A stretch of 64,000 bases of DNA. Origin: Herpetosiphon geysericola (GTDB lineage: Bacteria > Chloroflexota > Chloroflexia > Chloroflexales > Herpetosiphonaceae). Position 1 is the stretch's first letter. Each line of letters begins with the position of its first letter. The position numbers were made by a program, and so were the translations under genes. The notes under the pieces were generated by a model, which searched no databases, was not told the origin of the DNA, and saw nothing but the letters and a program-made list of their open reading frames with translations. Below are positions 8,852-16,833 of this stretch, in pieces. Location of the stretch: positions 85,240 through 149,239 of the forward strand of contig NZ_LGKP01000005.1 in the NCBI RefSeq assembly GCF_001306135.1. Reading direction: 5' to 3'.

Positions 8852-9874
8852 GTGCCAAGTAAAATTGACCCCAATGATTGGGATGCGAACTTTTCGGCTA
8901 AGGGGCCGCGTCAACAAGGCCCACTCGGTGTTTTGCTGCAAACCTTATTAGTGCTTGGAATTGCTGGTGGCTTAGGCTATGGGGTTTGGCTGCTGAATCA
9001 GAGCCTTGATGAGCAAAATGCTGCCAATAATGCAACGGCTACAGCGGTTGCGCCCACAATGTTTGCCCGTGCAACCCAACGGGCGCTCCAAGCGACCCAA
9101 GCGGCGATTCCAACCGCAACCCCCAATTTGCCGCTTGGGCGCTCGTTGGCAACAACGCCTTTACGCTTTGAGCCAGATGAACGCTCAGGCTCGAAAGGCA
9201 ATATCAACCCCAACGATAGCCTGCAATATATCGAATCGCGCGAGGTTAATGGCGTCGTTTGGTGGAACGTTCGGCTTGCTGAGCGCGCCAACACCGATTT
9301 ACCCGCCGCCGATCTTGGCACTAACGGCTGGGTTGTGGCCACAAGCGTGACTGAGCCAAGCGCACCACCACCAGTTGTTGCTGATGCAACGGCTGTGCCT
9401 GCTGGCCCAATTGATTTGCCAACCGCACCCATTGACCCAAGTAGTGTGATTTTGACCCGCAATAGCAACACCAATATGAGCGTGTCGCATCCACAGGCTT
9501 GGACTGAATATGTGATTGGTGACGACCTAGCGGTCTTTTTCTCGACCGCAACCGATGGTGAGCAAGGGATCTTGGCGCGCAAGGTTATTGGCAAAAGCGA
9601 AGATGCTGCTGGGATTCAAGCGGCAATCGAGGAAACGATTAATCTCTTGGCTGCACCCAATACCCAACGCGAATATGTTATCAATGCTTCTGAGGGAACT
9701 GTGAAATTTGTGCGAGTTGTGCGGAGCCAAGAGGCAAAAATTCAGGCTTTTGTGACGGTTAAACCAGGCCCTGGTGGTAGTTTGGGGGTGATTGTTAGCT
9801 TCGTGCCAGAATCTGGCTATGCAGCAAATGAAGCTATTTTGCAGCAAATGGCTCGCAATGCAATTGTGCAATAA
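8852..9874 (+). CDS. Single-span membrane protein with SH3-like domain
   Basis: About 340 residues. I placed the start at the GTG at 8852 because GGGAGG lies 8 bases upstream; the longer reading begins in Cys-rich sequence that looks untranslated. A membrane span (LLQTLLVLGIAGGLGYGVWLL) lies near residues 27-47, followed by an Ala/Thr/Pro linker, an SH3-like module (LRFEPDERSGSKGNINPNDSL ... NGWVVATSV) and a C-terminal domain of about 140 residues that resembles PsbP/DUF-type beta sandwiches. It follows another SH3 membrane protein and may share its function. No enzyme motif was seen. Confidence 0.7.
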   Translation: MPSKIDPNDWDANFSAKGPRQQGPLGVLLQTLLVLGIAGGLGYGVWLLNQSLDEQNAANNATATAVAPTMFARATQRALQATQAAIPTATPNLPLGRSLATTPLRFEPDERSGSKGNINPNDSLQYIESREVNGVVWWNVRLAERANTDLPAADLGTNGWVVATSVTEPSAPPPVVADATAVPAGPIDLPTAPIDPSSVILTRNSNTNMSVSHPQAWTEYVIGDDLAVFFSTATDGEQGILARKVIGKSEDAAGIQAAIEETINLLAAPNTQREYVINASEGTVKFVRVVRSQEAKIQAFVTVKPGPGGSLGVIVSFVPESGYAANEAILQQMARNAIVQ

Positions 9875-9882
9875 CGATGTGC

Positions 9883-9917
9883 AGCAGGTGGCTTGCAGCT
9901 AGCAACACCTGCTTTTT
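9883..9917 (+). terminator. Intrinsic terminator
   Basis: AGCAGGTG (9883-9890) pairs with CACCTGCT (9906-9913), with an inner TTGC/GCAA pairing, and is followed by TTTTT. It lies 9 bases past the stop of the SH3 protein. Confidence 0.8.
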
Positions 9918-9982
9918 GCTAGTGGCATATGCTATGCTATGCGACTGAACGAATGTCGCAGTTTAAAGGCGGTTAACCATCT

Positions 9983-11938
9983 ATGGCACATGAGGCAAAG
10001 CAACCACTTGATCAGGCAGCCAACCAGCATGACGATCACAATCATGAGCATGGCTCGCATCACCGTCCAGCGCCGACCGGGCGTTATCTTGCGCTGCTTT
10101 CCTTGTCAGCGCTGGGTATTGTCTACGGCGATATTGGTACCTCACCACTCTATGCAATGCGCGAAAGTTTCCATGCGAGTCACGGCCTTGCGCTGACTCC
10201 AGCCAATATTCTTGGGGTTGTCTCGCTGATTTTCTGGGCCTTGGTCACGGTCGTCACGATTAAGTATTTGATCTTTATCGTCAAGGCCGATAACCGCGGC
10301 GAGGGTGGCATTTTGGCCCTGACTGCGTTGGCAACGCCGATTAAACAGATTGGCACAAGCGGTAAAAAATGGGTCGTGTTGTTGGGGGTTTTTGGCGCGG
10401 CACTGCTCTATGGCGATGGCATTATTACCCCAGCGATCTCAGTGCTTAGTTCGATTGAGGGCTTAAATGTTGCGACAGACTTCTTTGAACCCTATATTAT
10501 TCCGCTGACTATTCTGATCTTGATTGGGTTGTTTTTGATTCAGCGCTTTGGCACAGCCTTGGTTGGTAAACTCTTTGGGCCAATTACCTTGCTATGGTTT
10601 ACGGTGCTTGCTGTGCTTGGGGTCGTCAATATTATTCACGAGCCAGGCGTCATTCGGGCGATCAACCCGCTGTATGGCTGGGAGTTTTTTCAGAATAACG
10701 GCTGGAAGGGCTTTCTGGTGCTGGGCAGCGTGTTCTTGGTGGTGACAGGCGGTGAAGCGCTGTATGCCGACATGGGCCACTTCGGGCGGCGACCAATTCG
10801 AGTTGCTTGGTATGTGGTGGTGCTGCCGGCCTTGTTGCTTAACTATATGGGCCAAGCGGCGTTGCTCATTCGCGAGCCAGAAGCGGTCGAGCATTCGTTT
10901 TTTCGCATGGCTCCCTCATGGGCATTGTACCCGCTGGTTATTCTGGCGACGCTGGCAACCGTGATTGCCTCGCAGGCCCTGATCTCAGGTGCGTTTTCGA
11001 TTACGATGCAGGCCAGCCAACTGGGGTTTTTGCCACGTACCCGCACGTTGCACACCTCGCGCACTGAATATGGCCAAATCTACATTCCAGTGGTTAACTG
11101 GTTGCTGATGGTTGCTTGTATTCTGGTCGTGATTGCCTTCCAAACTTCATCGAATTTGGCTGCTGCCTATGGAATTGCTGTCACCTCGACGATGGCAATT
11201 ACCTCGATTATTTTCTATGTGGTGGCCCGCGAACACTGGGGTTGGAGTGGGTTGAAGGCTGGCTCGCTGACTGGTTTCTTTTTGGTGATTGATATGGCCT
11301 TCTTGATTGCTAATGCAGTCAAAATCCCGCATGGTGGCTGGTTCCCCTTGGTGGTTGCAGTGGTCTTGTTTACGATCATGACTACCTGGAAGCGCGGTCA
11401 GCATCTGGTGGCCGCACGCGCCAGCAGCGATCAATTGCTTTCTGAATTGACCAACCGGATTACTCACGATCCGCCAGTGCGGGTGCCTGGAACTGCAATT
11501 TTCCTCAGTGCGCGGCGTGATGGTGCACCTGAGGCGTTATTGGCCAACATGCGCCACAATGGGGTGTTGCATCAACATATTTTGCTGGTGACCGTTGAAT
11601 ATCGCCAAGTGCCTCACGTTGAAGAGCACGAACGCTTTTTGCTTGGCGAGGCCAGCCATGGCTTTCAGACCTTGACGATTTTCTTTGGCTTTATGGAAGA
11701 TCCTGATGTACCGAACGCCTTGGCCAAGGCTGTTATCCCTGGGCTTCCATTCGACCCCGAGCAAACCACCTATTTCGTCAATCGCACGAAGGTGATTGCA
11801 ACCAAGCAGCTGCCTGGCATGGCGCTTTGGCGCGAACGGCTGTATGCAGTTATGCTGCAAAACTCAACCAGTGCTGCCGATTTTTTCAGCTTGCCACCAA
11901 CCGCAACTATTGAGATTGGCACGCGGGTCGAAGTTTAA
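9983..11938 (+). CDS. kup: Kup-family low-affinity potassium transporter
   Basis: This 651-residue polytopic membrane protein belongs to the KUP/HAK/KT family and takes up K+ with protons. After a His-rich 35-residue cytoplasmic lead, the hallmark ALGIVYGDIGTSPLYAM forms TM1; GDGIITPAISVLSSIEGL and GGEALYADMGHFGRRPI are family signatures. Twelve membrane segments are followed by a soluble C-terminal domain of about 170 residues. Length matches the family. It is monocistronic, between two terminators. The His/Asp-rich N-terminus (HDDHNHEHGSHH) is unusual and could bind metal, but is probably a low-complexity tail. Confidence 0.95.
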   Translation: MAHEAKQPLDQAANQHDDHNHEHGSHHRPAPTGRYLALLSLSALGIVYGDIGTSPLYAMRESFHASHGLALTPANILGVVSLIFWALVTVVTIKYLIFIVKADNRGEGGILALTALATPIKQIGTSGKKWVVLLGVFGAALLYGDGIITPAISVLSSIEGLNVATDFFEPYIIPLTILILIGLFLIQRFGTALVGKLFGPITLLWFTVLAVLGVVNIIHEPGVIRAINPLYGWEFFQNNGWKGFLVLGSVFLVVTGGEALYADMGHFGRRPIRVAWYVVVLPALLLNYMGQAALLIREPEAVEHSFFRMAPSWALYPLVILATLATVIASQALISGAFSITMQASQLGFLPRTRTLHTSRTEYGQIYIPVVNWLLMVACILVVIAFQTSSNLAAAYGIAVTSTMAITSIIFYVVAREHWGWSGLKAGSLTGFFLVIDMAFLIANAVKIPHGGWFPLVVAVVLFTIMTTWKRGQHLVAARASSDQLLSELTNRITHDPPVRVPGTAIFLSARRDGAPEALLANMRHNGVLHQHILLVTVEYRQVPHVEEHERFLLGEASHGFQTLTIFFGFMEDPDVPNALAKAVIPGLPFDPEQTTYFVNRTKVIATKQLPGMALWRERLYAVMLQNSTSAADFFSLPPTATIEIGTRVEV

Positions 11939-11954
11939 AGCTTCGATTGCTTGA

Positions 11955-11996
11955 AAATGCAGGCTTGTGGAATCTTTGCCACAAGCCTGTTGCATT
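11955..11996 (+). terminator. Terminator after kup; gap 11939-12275
   Basis: CAGGCTTGTGG (11960-11970) pairs with CCACAAGCCTG (11979-11989), extended by AATGC/GCATT with a 2-nt bulge. The rest of the 337-bp gap to 12275 shows no gene; it is AT-richer with no motif I can name. Confidence 0.75.
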
Positions 11997-12275
11997 TAAT
12001 CTAGCTGTATTCAGTAAGGTAAAGCCAGAACTGCCGACCCTGCCAAATTGAAATTGAAAATGTGGCAGCCCATCCAGTAGCGCAGTCAGGCCATAAAACA
12101 ATTTGAGGCTAGTATCAAGTGTATTGGGCATATTAATTCACACCGATCACTATGATTAAACAAAGAAACCCATAGAAAAATAAACTTGGCATAAGATTTT
12201 GGAGCGTTTGGCTTCTGCTCTAGTTTACCTTGAGAATTTCCACGGTTTCTCCTCCAAACTGCTGGTTGGTTCAGT

Positions 12276-13046
12276 TTATGGTTGCATTCGCGGATCGTGG
12301 GTTGGGTCGAGATACATTTCTGGGCAGCCCGATTCAATTGCTTCTGGACGATATTCGTAGTGCCAAACTTCGTTACCATAGATTTGACATAATCCGAAAT
12401 TATCCCCATGCTGAATCAGCCAATCGAGGGCTTTGTAGGGGCCAATATCGACCGCTAAGCCAGCAACGTGGGTTGAGGTTGCTGGGCTAGCAACCCAACG
12501 TGCAGCTTCAGCTTCAGAACCATAATTAATGATTGCCTCCTGCAACAGTTGATTCTGATAGGCTGGCGATCGCCAGCCACTGGTTACATAGAACACAACA
12601 TCATTTTCGGCAGCGTCGTTGGCCGCTTGGCGCAACGCATGCAACAGGGCTGGGTCAAGGTTGGCGATTGCTGGCAGATCGCTATCGAACACAGTTGTGC
12701 CCTCAGGAACCACGCCATCAGCAATCCCAATCTCGCCATCTTGGGCAAACTGCGGCGGATCGTTGGGCGGCGCGGGTATTTCGCTGGGTGGCGTTGGTTC
12801 GCTGGTTGCTTCAAGCTGCGGCGTGGCGGTTGCTGGCACTGCGGTTGCAGCAGCTGGCTGCGGCGATGGAAGCAAGGTCAGGGCGGTCTCGGTTGGTGGG
12901 CCGTCAAGAATCGCGGTTTGGTCGAACCCTGGCATCCGAAGTTGCAAGCTGCGGAATGCGCCAAACGCTGCGACGCTGAGCAATCCAGCTATTAGCAACC
13001 AGATAATCCGACGACTTGGATTTTGGGTTGGTTTGTGATACATCAT
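12276..13046 (-). CDS. VanY-type D-alanyl-D-alanine carboxypeptidase
   Basis: This is a membrane-anchored peptidase of about 256 residues that trims the terminal D-Ala of peptidoglycan stem peptides. The N-terminal anchor is IIWLLIAGLLSVAAFGAF, then a Pro/Thr-rich linker, then the VanY domain with SGWRSPAYQNQLLQEAI, the zinc motif STHVAGLAVDIG (SxHxxGxAxD) and WHYEY carrying the third ligand. The start is at MMYHKPTQNP (13046 or 13043); the upstream in-frame extension overlaps the regulator promoter. It is divergent from a response-regulator gene, which here exists as a truncated copy, and its 5' end is duplicated at 14614. Cell-wall stress control by the two-component system is a reasonable inference. 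Confidence 0.88.
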   Translation of the reverse strand: MMYHKPTQNPSRRIIWLLIAGLLSVAAFGAFRSLQLRMPGFDQTAILDGPPTETALTLLPSPQPAAATAVPATATPQLEATSEPTPPSEIPAPPNDPPQFAQDGEIGIADGVVPEGTTVFDSDLPAIANLDPALLHALRQAANDAAENDVVFYVTSGWRSPAYQNQLLQEAIINYGSEAEAARWVASPATSTHVAGLAVDIGPYKALDWLIQHGDNFGLCQIYGNEVWHYEYRPEAIESGCPEMYLDPTHDPRMQP

Positions 13047-13409
13047 TGCACTAGGGTACCAAGGTTGGGGTTGCCAGAATGTATCGAAATTTGAATATGT
13101 TGCCGATATGGTCGGGCTGCTATACTGTGCGCTATTAATGAACAGGAGCATTTGCCCATGCGGGTTTTAATTGTTGAAGATGAACCGTATTTGGCCGAGG
13201 CGATACGTGATGGCTTGCGTTTGGCAGCAATTGCCGCCGATATTGCCGGTGATGGCAACACTGCACTGGAGTTATTAGATCTCAACAGCTACGATATTGT
13301 GGTGCTTGACCGCGATATTCCTGGCCCTTCTGGCGATGAGATAGCCAAATTTATTGTTGGCTCTGGCAGTGGCATGCCAATTCTCATGTTGACTGCTGCC
13401 GATCGGCTT
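12994..13409. repeat. 416-bp direct repeat, copy A
   Basis: This segment (vanY 5' end, the intergenic region and the first 252 bases of the response-regulator gene) recurs at 14614-15029 at a constant offset of 1620 bp. I counted about 21 mismatches and no indels (about 95 % identity). Copy A carries the intact vanY start and the truncated regulator. Similarity stops abruptly on both sides. Confidence 0.95.
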
Positions 13410-13457
13410 ATTTGCAACAGAATGATGTTCTCACCTCGTTTCACTAAGCCCGAGTAA
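13158..13457 (+). pseudogene. Truncated response regulator (receiver stub)
   Basis: This is the 5' part of an OmpR-type response regulator. It reads MRVLIVEDEPYLAEAIRDG through MPILMLTAADRL like the intact copy at 14778, then diverges at 13410 into unrelated sequence (ICNRMMFSPRF) and stops after 99 residues. The phosphoacceptor Asp (VVLDRDIPG) is present, but the conserved Lys, the last helices of the receiver and the whole winged-helix DNA-binding domain are missing. It keeps the promoter region and the ribosome site (AGGAG), so it may still be transcribed. The cause is the insertion between copies A and B. Confidence 0.9.
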
Positions 13458-13615
13458 CCAATTCATAATACACTTGCAATCAATGATTACCAGGCTTTTG
13501 AGAACGCTAATAGCACATTAGCGATAGCAGTAATTATAAATAAAGCATTTTGCATCAGTAGCGTACTGTGCAATACTTTTTTCAATTGATGGCAACAGAA
13601 CCAATCGGAATAACA

Positions 13616-13644
13616 TTGACTCATTTTTGTATGCCAAGTAAAAT
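13616..13644 (+). promoter_or_regulatory. Promoter candidate for the DUF6602 gene; gap 13458-13761
   Basis: TTGACT (13616-13621), 17 bases, TAAAAT (13639-13644) matches a housekeeping-type promoter, about 118 bases ahead of the ATG. The 304-bp gap is conspicuously AT-rich compared with the flanking vanY and regulator genes and holds no other recognisable gene. Confidence 0.5.
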
Positions 13645-13761
13645 AATGGCTGTACTACTTTGGCACACAAACCTTAGGGTTCTATACAATATGGTAGAGG
13701 TAAAATATGGTAGATAACTATCTGTACGATATTTTGTCACGAGTTGGAGTGAAATAGTAAA

Positions 13762-14490
13762 ATGAACGATTGGTCTCTATCCAAATTACTATCCAATTTA
13801 CATCAGGATATTGAACGTAAACTCGCTATAGCGCGCGAGTCATTTGTCCATCCCTCAACAAAAGGGGATGCTAGCGAAGGAATATGGATAGAACTATTCC
13901 AAAAATACCTTCCAAAGAGATATAGAGTTGAGAAAGGTCATATTGTTGATAGCAATGGAAAATTCAGTAATCAGATAGATATTGTAATATTTGATCGCCA
14001 ATATACGCCACTCATATTTGATTTTCAAGGCCAACTTATTATTCCTGCAGAGAGTGTTTATGGAGTATTTGAGGCAAAGCAAACAATCAATGCTTCTCTA
14101 GTAGCATATGCTAAAGATAAGTTAGCAAGCGTTCGCACTTTACACAGAACAAGCCTACCAATACCACATGCAGGTGGTACGTATGAGCCAAAGAAACCTT
14201 TGCCTATTCTTGGAGGAATACTAACTTTTGATAGTGATTGGTCTCCACCTCTTGGTAAATCTCTTAGTGAAGCACTTAAACCAATTGACCATAATGAGCG
14301 CCTAGATTTTGGTTGTATAGCTGCTCATGGTTTTTTTACGTGCGATGATGCTGGGTGTTATACATTCAATACAGGTGAGAAATCAGCAACAGCGTTTCTC
14401 TTGGAACTAATCGCTAGATTACAAAATGTAGCAACAGTACCAATGATTGATATTCGTGCTTATGCTCAATGGCTAGTAGAAGATAAATAA
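13762..14490 (+). CDS. DUF6602 protein, PD-(D/E)XK nuclease-like
   Basis: This 242-residue AT-rich gene lies inside the insertion that split the VanY/two-component locus. The conserved block SFVHPSTKGDASEGIWIELFQKYLP (residues about 28-51), followed by QIDIVIFD (Asp73) and VYGVFEAKQTI (Glu104-x-Lys106), matches what I recall of DUF6602 and fits a D...ExK nuclease-like core. Such proteins turn up sporadically in accessory regions; a role in defence or DNA processing is inference only. Base and codon use differ sharply from its neighbours (AT-rich, AGA and ATA codons), indicating transfer. A promoter candidate lies upstream and a clean terminator downstream, so it is a self-contained unit. Confidence 0.75.
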   Translation: MNDWSLSKLLSNLHQDIERKLAIARESFVHPSTKGDASEGIWIELFQKYLPKRYRVEKGHIVDSNGKFSNQIDIVIFDRQYTPLIFDFQGQLIIPAESVYGVFEAKQTINASLVAYAKDKLASVRTLHRTSLPIPHAGGTYEPKKPLPILGGILTFDSDWSPPLGKSLSEALKPIDHNERLDFGCIAAHGFFTCDDAGCYTFNTGEKSATAFLLELIARLQNVATVPMIDIRAYAQWLVEDK

Positions 14491-14526
14491 GCAGAGTGAC
14501 TAACTTAGTTTATTGTTTCGCTCAAG

Positions 14527-14550
14527 CCCTGCTAGAAATAGCAGGGTTTT
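14527..14550 (+). terminator. Intrinsic terminator of the DUF6602 gene
   Basis: CCCTGCTA (14527-14534), loop GAAA, TAGCAGGG (14539-14546) followed by TTTT. It lies 37 bases past the stop. Confidence 0.85.
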
Positions 14551-14613
14551 ATAGTTGAAAATTGTTCACTCATTCGCGAGGAAAGGCTGCTAGCGCCGCG
14601 ATCGTGAATCACC

Positions 14614-15029
14614 AGCAACCAGATAATCCGACGGCTTGGATTTTGGGTTGGTTTGTGATACATCATGGCACTAGGGTAGCAAGGTTGGGGTTGCCAGAAC
14701 GTATCTAATTTTCGATATGTTACTGATATGGTTGGGCTGCTATACTGTGCGCTATTAATGAACAGGAGCATTTGCCCATGCGGGTTTTAATTGTTGAAGA
14801 TGAACCGTATTTGGCCGAGGCGATACGTGATGGCTTGCGTTTGGCAGCAATTGCCGCCGATATTGCAGGCGATGGCAACATTGCACAGGAGTTATTAGAT
14901 CTCAATCCCTACGATATTGTGGTGCTTGATCGCGATATTCCTGGCCCTTCTGGCGATGAAATAGCCAAATTTATTGTTGGCTCTGGCAGTGGCATGCCAA
15001 TTCTCATGTTGACTGCTGCCGATAGGCTT
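14614..15029. repeat. 416-bp direct repeat, copy B
   Basis: Copy B of the repeat described at 12994-13409. It holds a 5' fragment of vanY on the minus strand (14614-14666, about 18 codons, running out into unrelated sequence at 14613) and the start of the intact response regulator. Mismatches cluster in the intergenic region (7 in 60 bases at 14701-14760), while the regulator start is unchanged. Confidence 0.95.
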
Positions 15030-15458
15030 GATGACAAGGCTTCTGGATTTGAACTTGGTGCTGATGATTACCTAACTAAGCCATTTGCATTGCAAGAATT
15101 GGTGCTGCGGCTGCGCGCGCTTAATCGGCGGCGTGCTCACAATCGGCCACCAGTGCGCGAGCTGGCTGGTTTGCGGCTTGATGTTTTTCGCCGCGAGGTC
15201 TATCGCGATGGCCGCTATATTGCGCTGACCCGCAAACAATTTGCGGTGCTTGAGGTGCTGGTGGCAACCGAGGGCGGAATTGTAAGCGCAGAAGAGTTGT
15301 TGGAACGGGCTTGGGATGCACATGCAGACCCGTTTACCAACGCCGTGCGGATTACTGTCTCTGGCTTGCGCAAACGGCTGGGCGAGCCATGGCTGATCGC
15401 TACTGTGCCAGGGGTTGGTTATCGAATTGACATAAATGAAGGAGCTGAACGTGGCTAG
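14778..15458 (+). CDS. OmpR/PhoB-family response regulator (VanR-like)
   Basis: This 226-residue two-component regulator has a receiver domain at residues 1-115 (acidic pair in VEDEP, phospho-Asp in VVLDRDIPG, Lys in YLTKPF) and a winged-helix DNA-binding domain at about 130-225 (LTRKQFAVLEVLV, VRITVSGLRKRLG). The ATG at 14778 is preferred to the in-frame TTG at 14772, with AGGAG upstream. The kinase gene starts inside its last codons (8-base overlap), so the two are translationally coupled. It originally faced vanY, which now lies 1.6 kb away behind the insertion. Confidence 0.93.
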   Translation: MRVLIVEDEPYLAEAIRDGLRLAAIAADIAGDGNIAQELLDLNPYDIVVLDRDIPGPSGDEIAKFIVGSGSGMPILMLTAADRLDDKASGFELGADDYLTKPFALQELVLRLRALNRRRAHNRPPVRELAGLRLDVFRREVYRDGRYIALTRKQFAVLEVLVATEGGIVSAEELLERAWDAHADPFTNAVRITVSGLRKRLGEPWLIATVPGVGYRIDINEGAERG

Positions 15459-16575
15459 GCCAGATGGATTGAGCGTTCGGCTCAAGCTGACCATCAGCTA
15501 TGCTGGCCTGTTAATCTTTGCCGGAATTTTGATGGTGGCGGCAATCGGAGTCTTTTATTATGTGCCTGATGCGGCGATTACTGTGCTTGGGCGCTATGTT
15601 CCCAACATGTTGCGGGAGCCAGTTCCGCGTGCCTCTGCGGTTTTATCGTTCTTATGGCTCTTTGGCTTGGTTGGCGGCTGGTTTTTGGCTGGTCGCATGC
15701 TGGCTCCACTAGCGCGAATTACCGATGCCACCCGCAAGGTTGCCAGCGGTTCGCTGACCCATCGCATTGGCTTAGAAGGCAGCAATGATGAGTTTCGCGA
15801 ACTTGCTGATAGCTTTGATGCAATGTTGGTGCGGCTCGAAGCCCATGTTGGCGAACAGCGCCGCTTTGCAGCCAATGCCTCGCATGAATTACGCACGCCC
15901 TTGGCGATTACCCAAACCTTGCTTGATGTAGCCCGTAGCGACCCAAACCGCATCACCACCGAGCTGATCGAACGGCTGTATACGGTCAATGCGCGGGCAA
16001 TCACCTTAACTGAAGCCTTGCTTATGCTCAGTCGCGCCGATCAACGCTCGTTTACGCCTGAAGCGGTCGATCTCTCGCTGATTGCTGATGAAGCGACTGA
16101 AACCCTGTTGCCACTGGCAGAACAACGAGGCCTGAGCATTGAAACATGTGGTGAGCTAGCGCCGACCATCGGCTCTGCGGCGCTGTTGCTGCAAGTGACG
16201 ATGAACCTTGTACATAACGCAATTGTGCATAATCTGCCAGAACGGGGCTGGATTTCGGTCACAACCAGCGTCGAGCACAACATGGTGCTGCTGAAGGTCG
16301 AGAATAGCGGCGAGCAGCTTAGCCCGAGTGTGGTTGCTACACTTGTCGAGCCGTTTCGCCGTGGGAGCGAGCGCATCCAGACGAGTCATGCTGGCGTTGG
16401 GCTTGGCTTAGCGATTGTTAAAAGTATTGTTCATGCTCACGATGGCCTGCTTAAGCTGACACCACGTGAGGCTGGTGGGCTGTGTGTATGCGTGCAACTT
16501 CCGCTGCATGTGGATCATGCTGTAGTGCCACCCGCCCCAATAGATGCGCAACCAACCTCAAATTGTTCGATATAA
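15451..16575 (+). CDS. Sensor histidine kinase (VanS-like)
   Basis: This 374-residue membrane kinase partners the preceding regulator. Two membrane spans (LTISYAGLLIFAGILMVAAIG near 15-35 and AVLSFLWLFGLVGGWFLAG near 65-85) flank a short extracellular loop of about 30 residues. A HAMP linker is followed by the H-box FAANASHELRTPLAIT, N-box NLVHNAIVHN and the G-boxes VENSGEQLS and GVGLGLAIVK. I chose GTG at 15451, because GGAG lies 6 bases upstream; an ATG at 15436 is also possible. The very short sensor loop is typical of kinases that sense cell-envelope stress or work with a membrane partner. Confidence 0.93.
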   Translation: MARPDGLSVRLKLTISYAGLLIFAGILMVAAIGVFYYVPDAAITVLGRYVPNMLREPVPRASAVLSFLWLFGLVGGWFLAGRMLAPLARITDATRKVASGSLTHRIGLEGSNDEFRELADSFDAMLVRLEAHVGEQRRFAANASHELRTPLAITQTLLDVARSDPNRITTELIERLYTVNARAITLTEALLMLSRADQRSFTPEAVDLSLIADEATETLLPLAEQRGLSIETCGELAPTIGSAALLLQVTMNLVHNAIVHNLPERGWISVTTSVEHNMVLLKVENSGEQLSPSVVATLVEPFRRGSERIQTSHAGVGLGLAIVKSIVHAHDGLLKLTPREAGGLCVCVQLPLHVDHAVVPPAPIDAQPTSNCSI

Positions 16576-16585
16576 ATATAATGCG

Positions 16586-16605
16586 GATTATTCTGCAAAA
16601 CAGAA
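16586..16605. promoter_or_regulatory. TTCTG-N5-CAGAA palindrome, site 1
   Basis: GATTA-TTCTG-CAAAA-CAGAA lies 16 bases past the kinase stop. The same motif with the same left flank GATTA occurs at 16766-16785 and 20869-20888, suggesting a binding site for one regulator. Confidence 0.4.
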
Positions 16606-16711
16606 GATACAATGAATATTCCTCACAAAGTCTATGATATGGTGATTCGGGGACATATAATGGAATGTTCGCTATTTCGAGGTGGAACGCCAGGTGGAAC
16701 GCCATCTGATC

Positions 16712-16745
16712 AAAAAAACGCGCTTCAACAGTGAAGCGCGTTTTT
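16712..16745. terminator. Strong bidirectional terminator
   Basis: A-run, ACGCGCTTCA, loop ACAG-type, TGAAGCGCGT, T-run. It separates the kinase gene from the convergent beta-helix gene and works on both strands. Just upstream, GGTGGAACGCCA is tandemly repeated (16681-16703). Confidence 0.9.
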
Positions 16746-16765
16746 AACCGTAAACATATAATAAA

Positions 16766-16785
16766 GATTATTCTGCTCAACAGAA
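16766..16785. promoter_or_regulatory. TTCTG-N5-CAGAA palindrome, site 2
   Basis: GATTA-TTCTG-CTCAA-CAGAA, preceded by the same AT-rich context (ATATAATAAA) as site 1, 180 bp away. It lies downstream of the beta-helix gene stop, so its target is unclear. Confidence 0.4.
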
Positions 16786-16833
16786 TTAATTACTTTATCA
16801 GAGAAAGCATAGCTATGCACAATGAATTGAAGC

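Noticed and set aside
9944..10196. Short frame overlapping the kup start
   Set aside because: It overlaps the conserved N-terminus of Kup in another frame.
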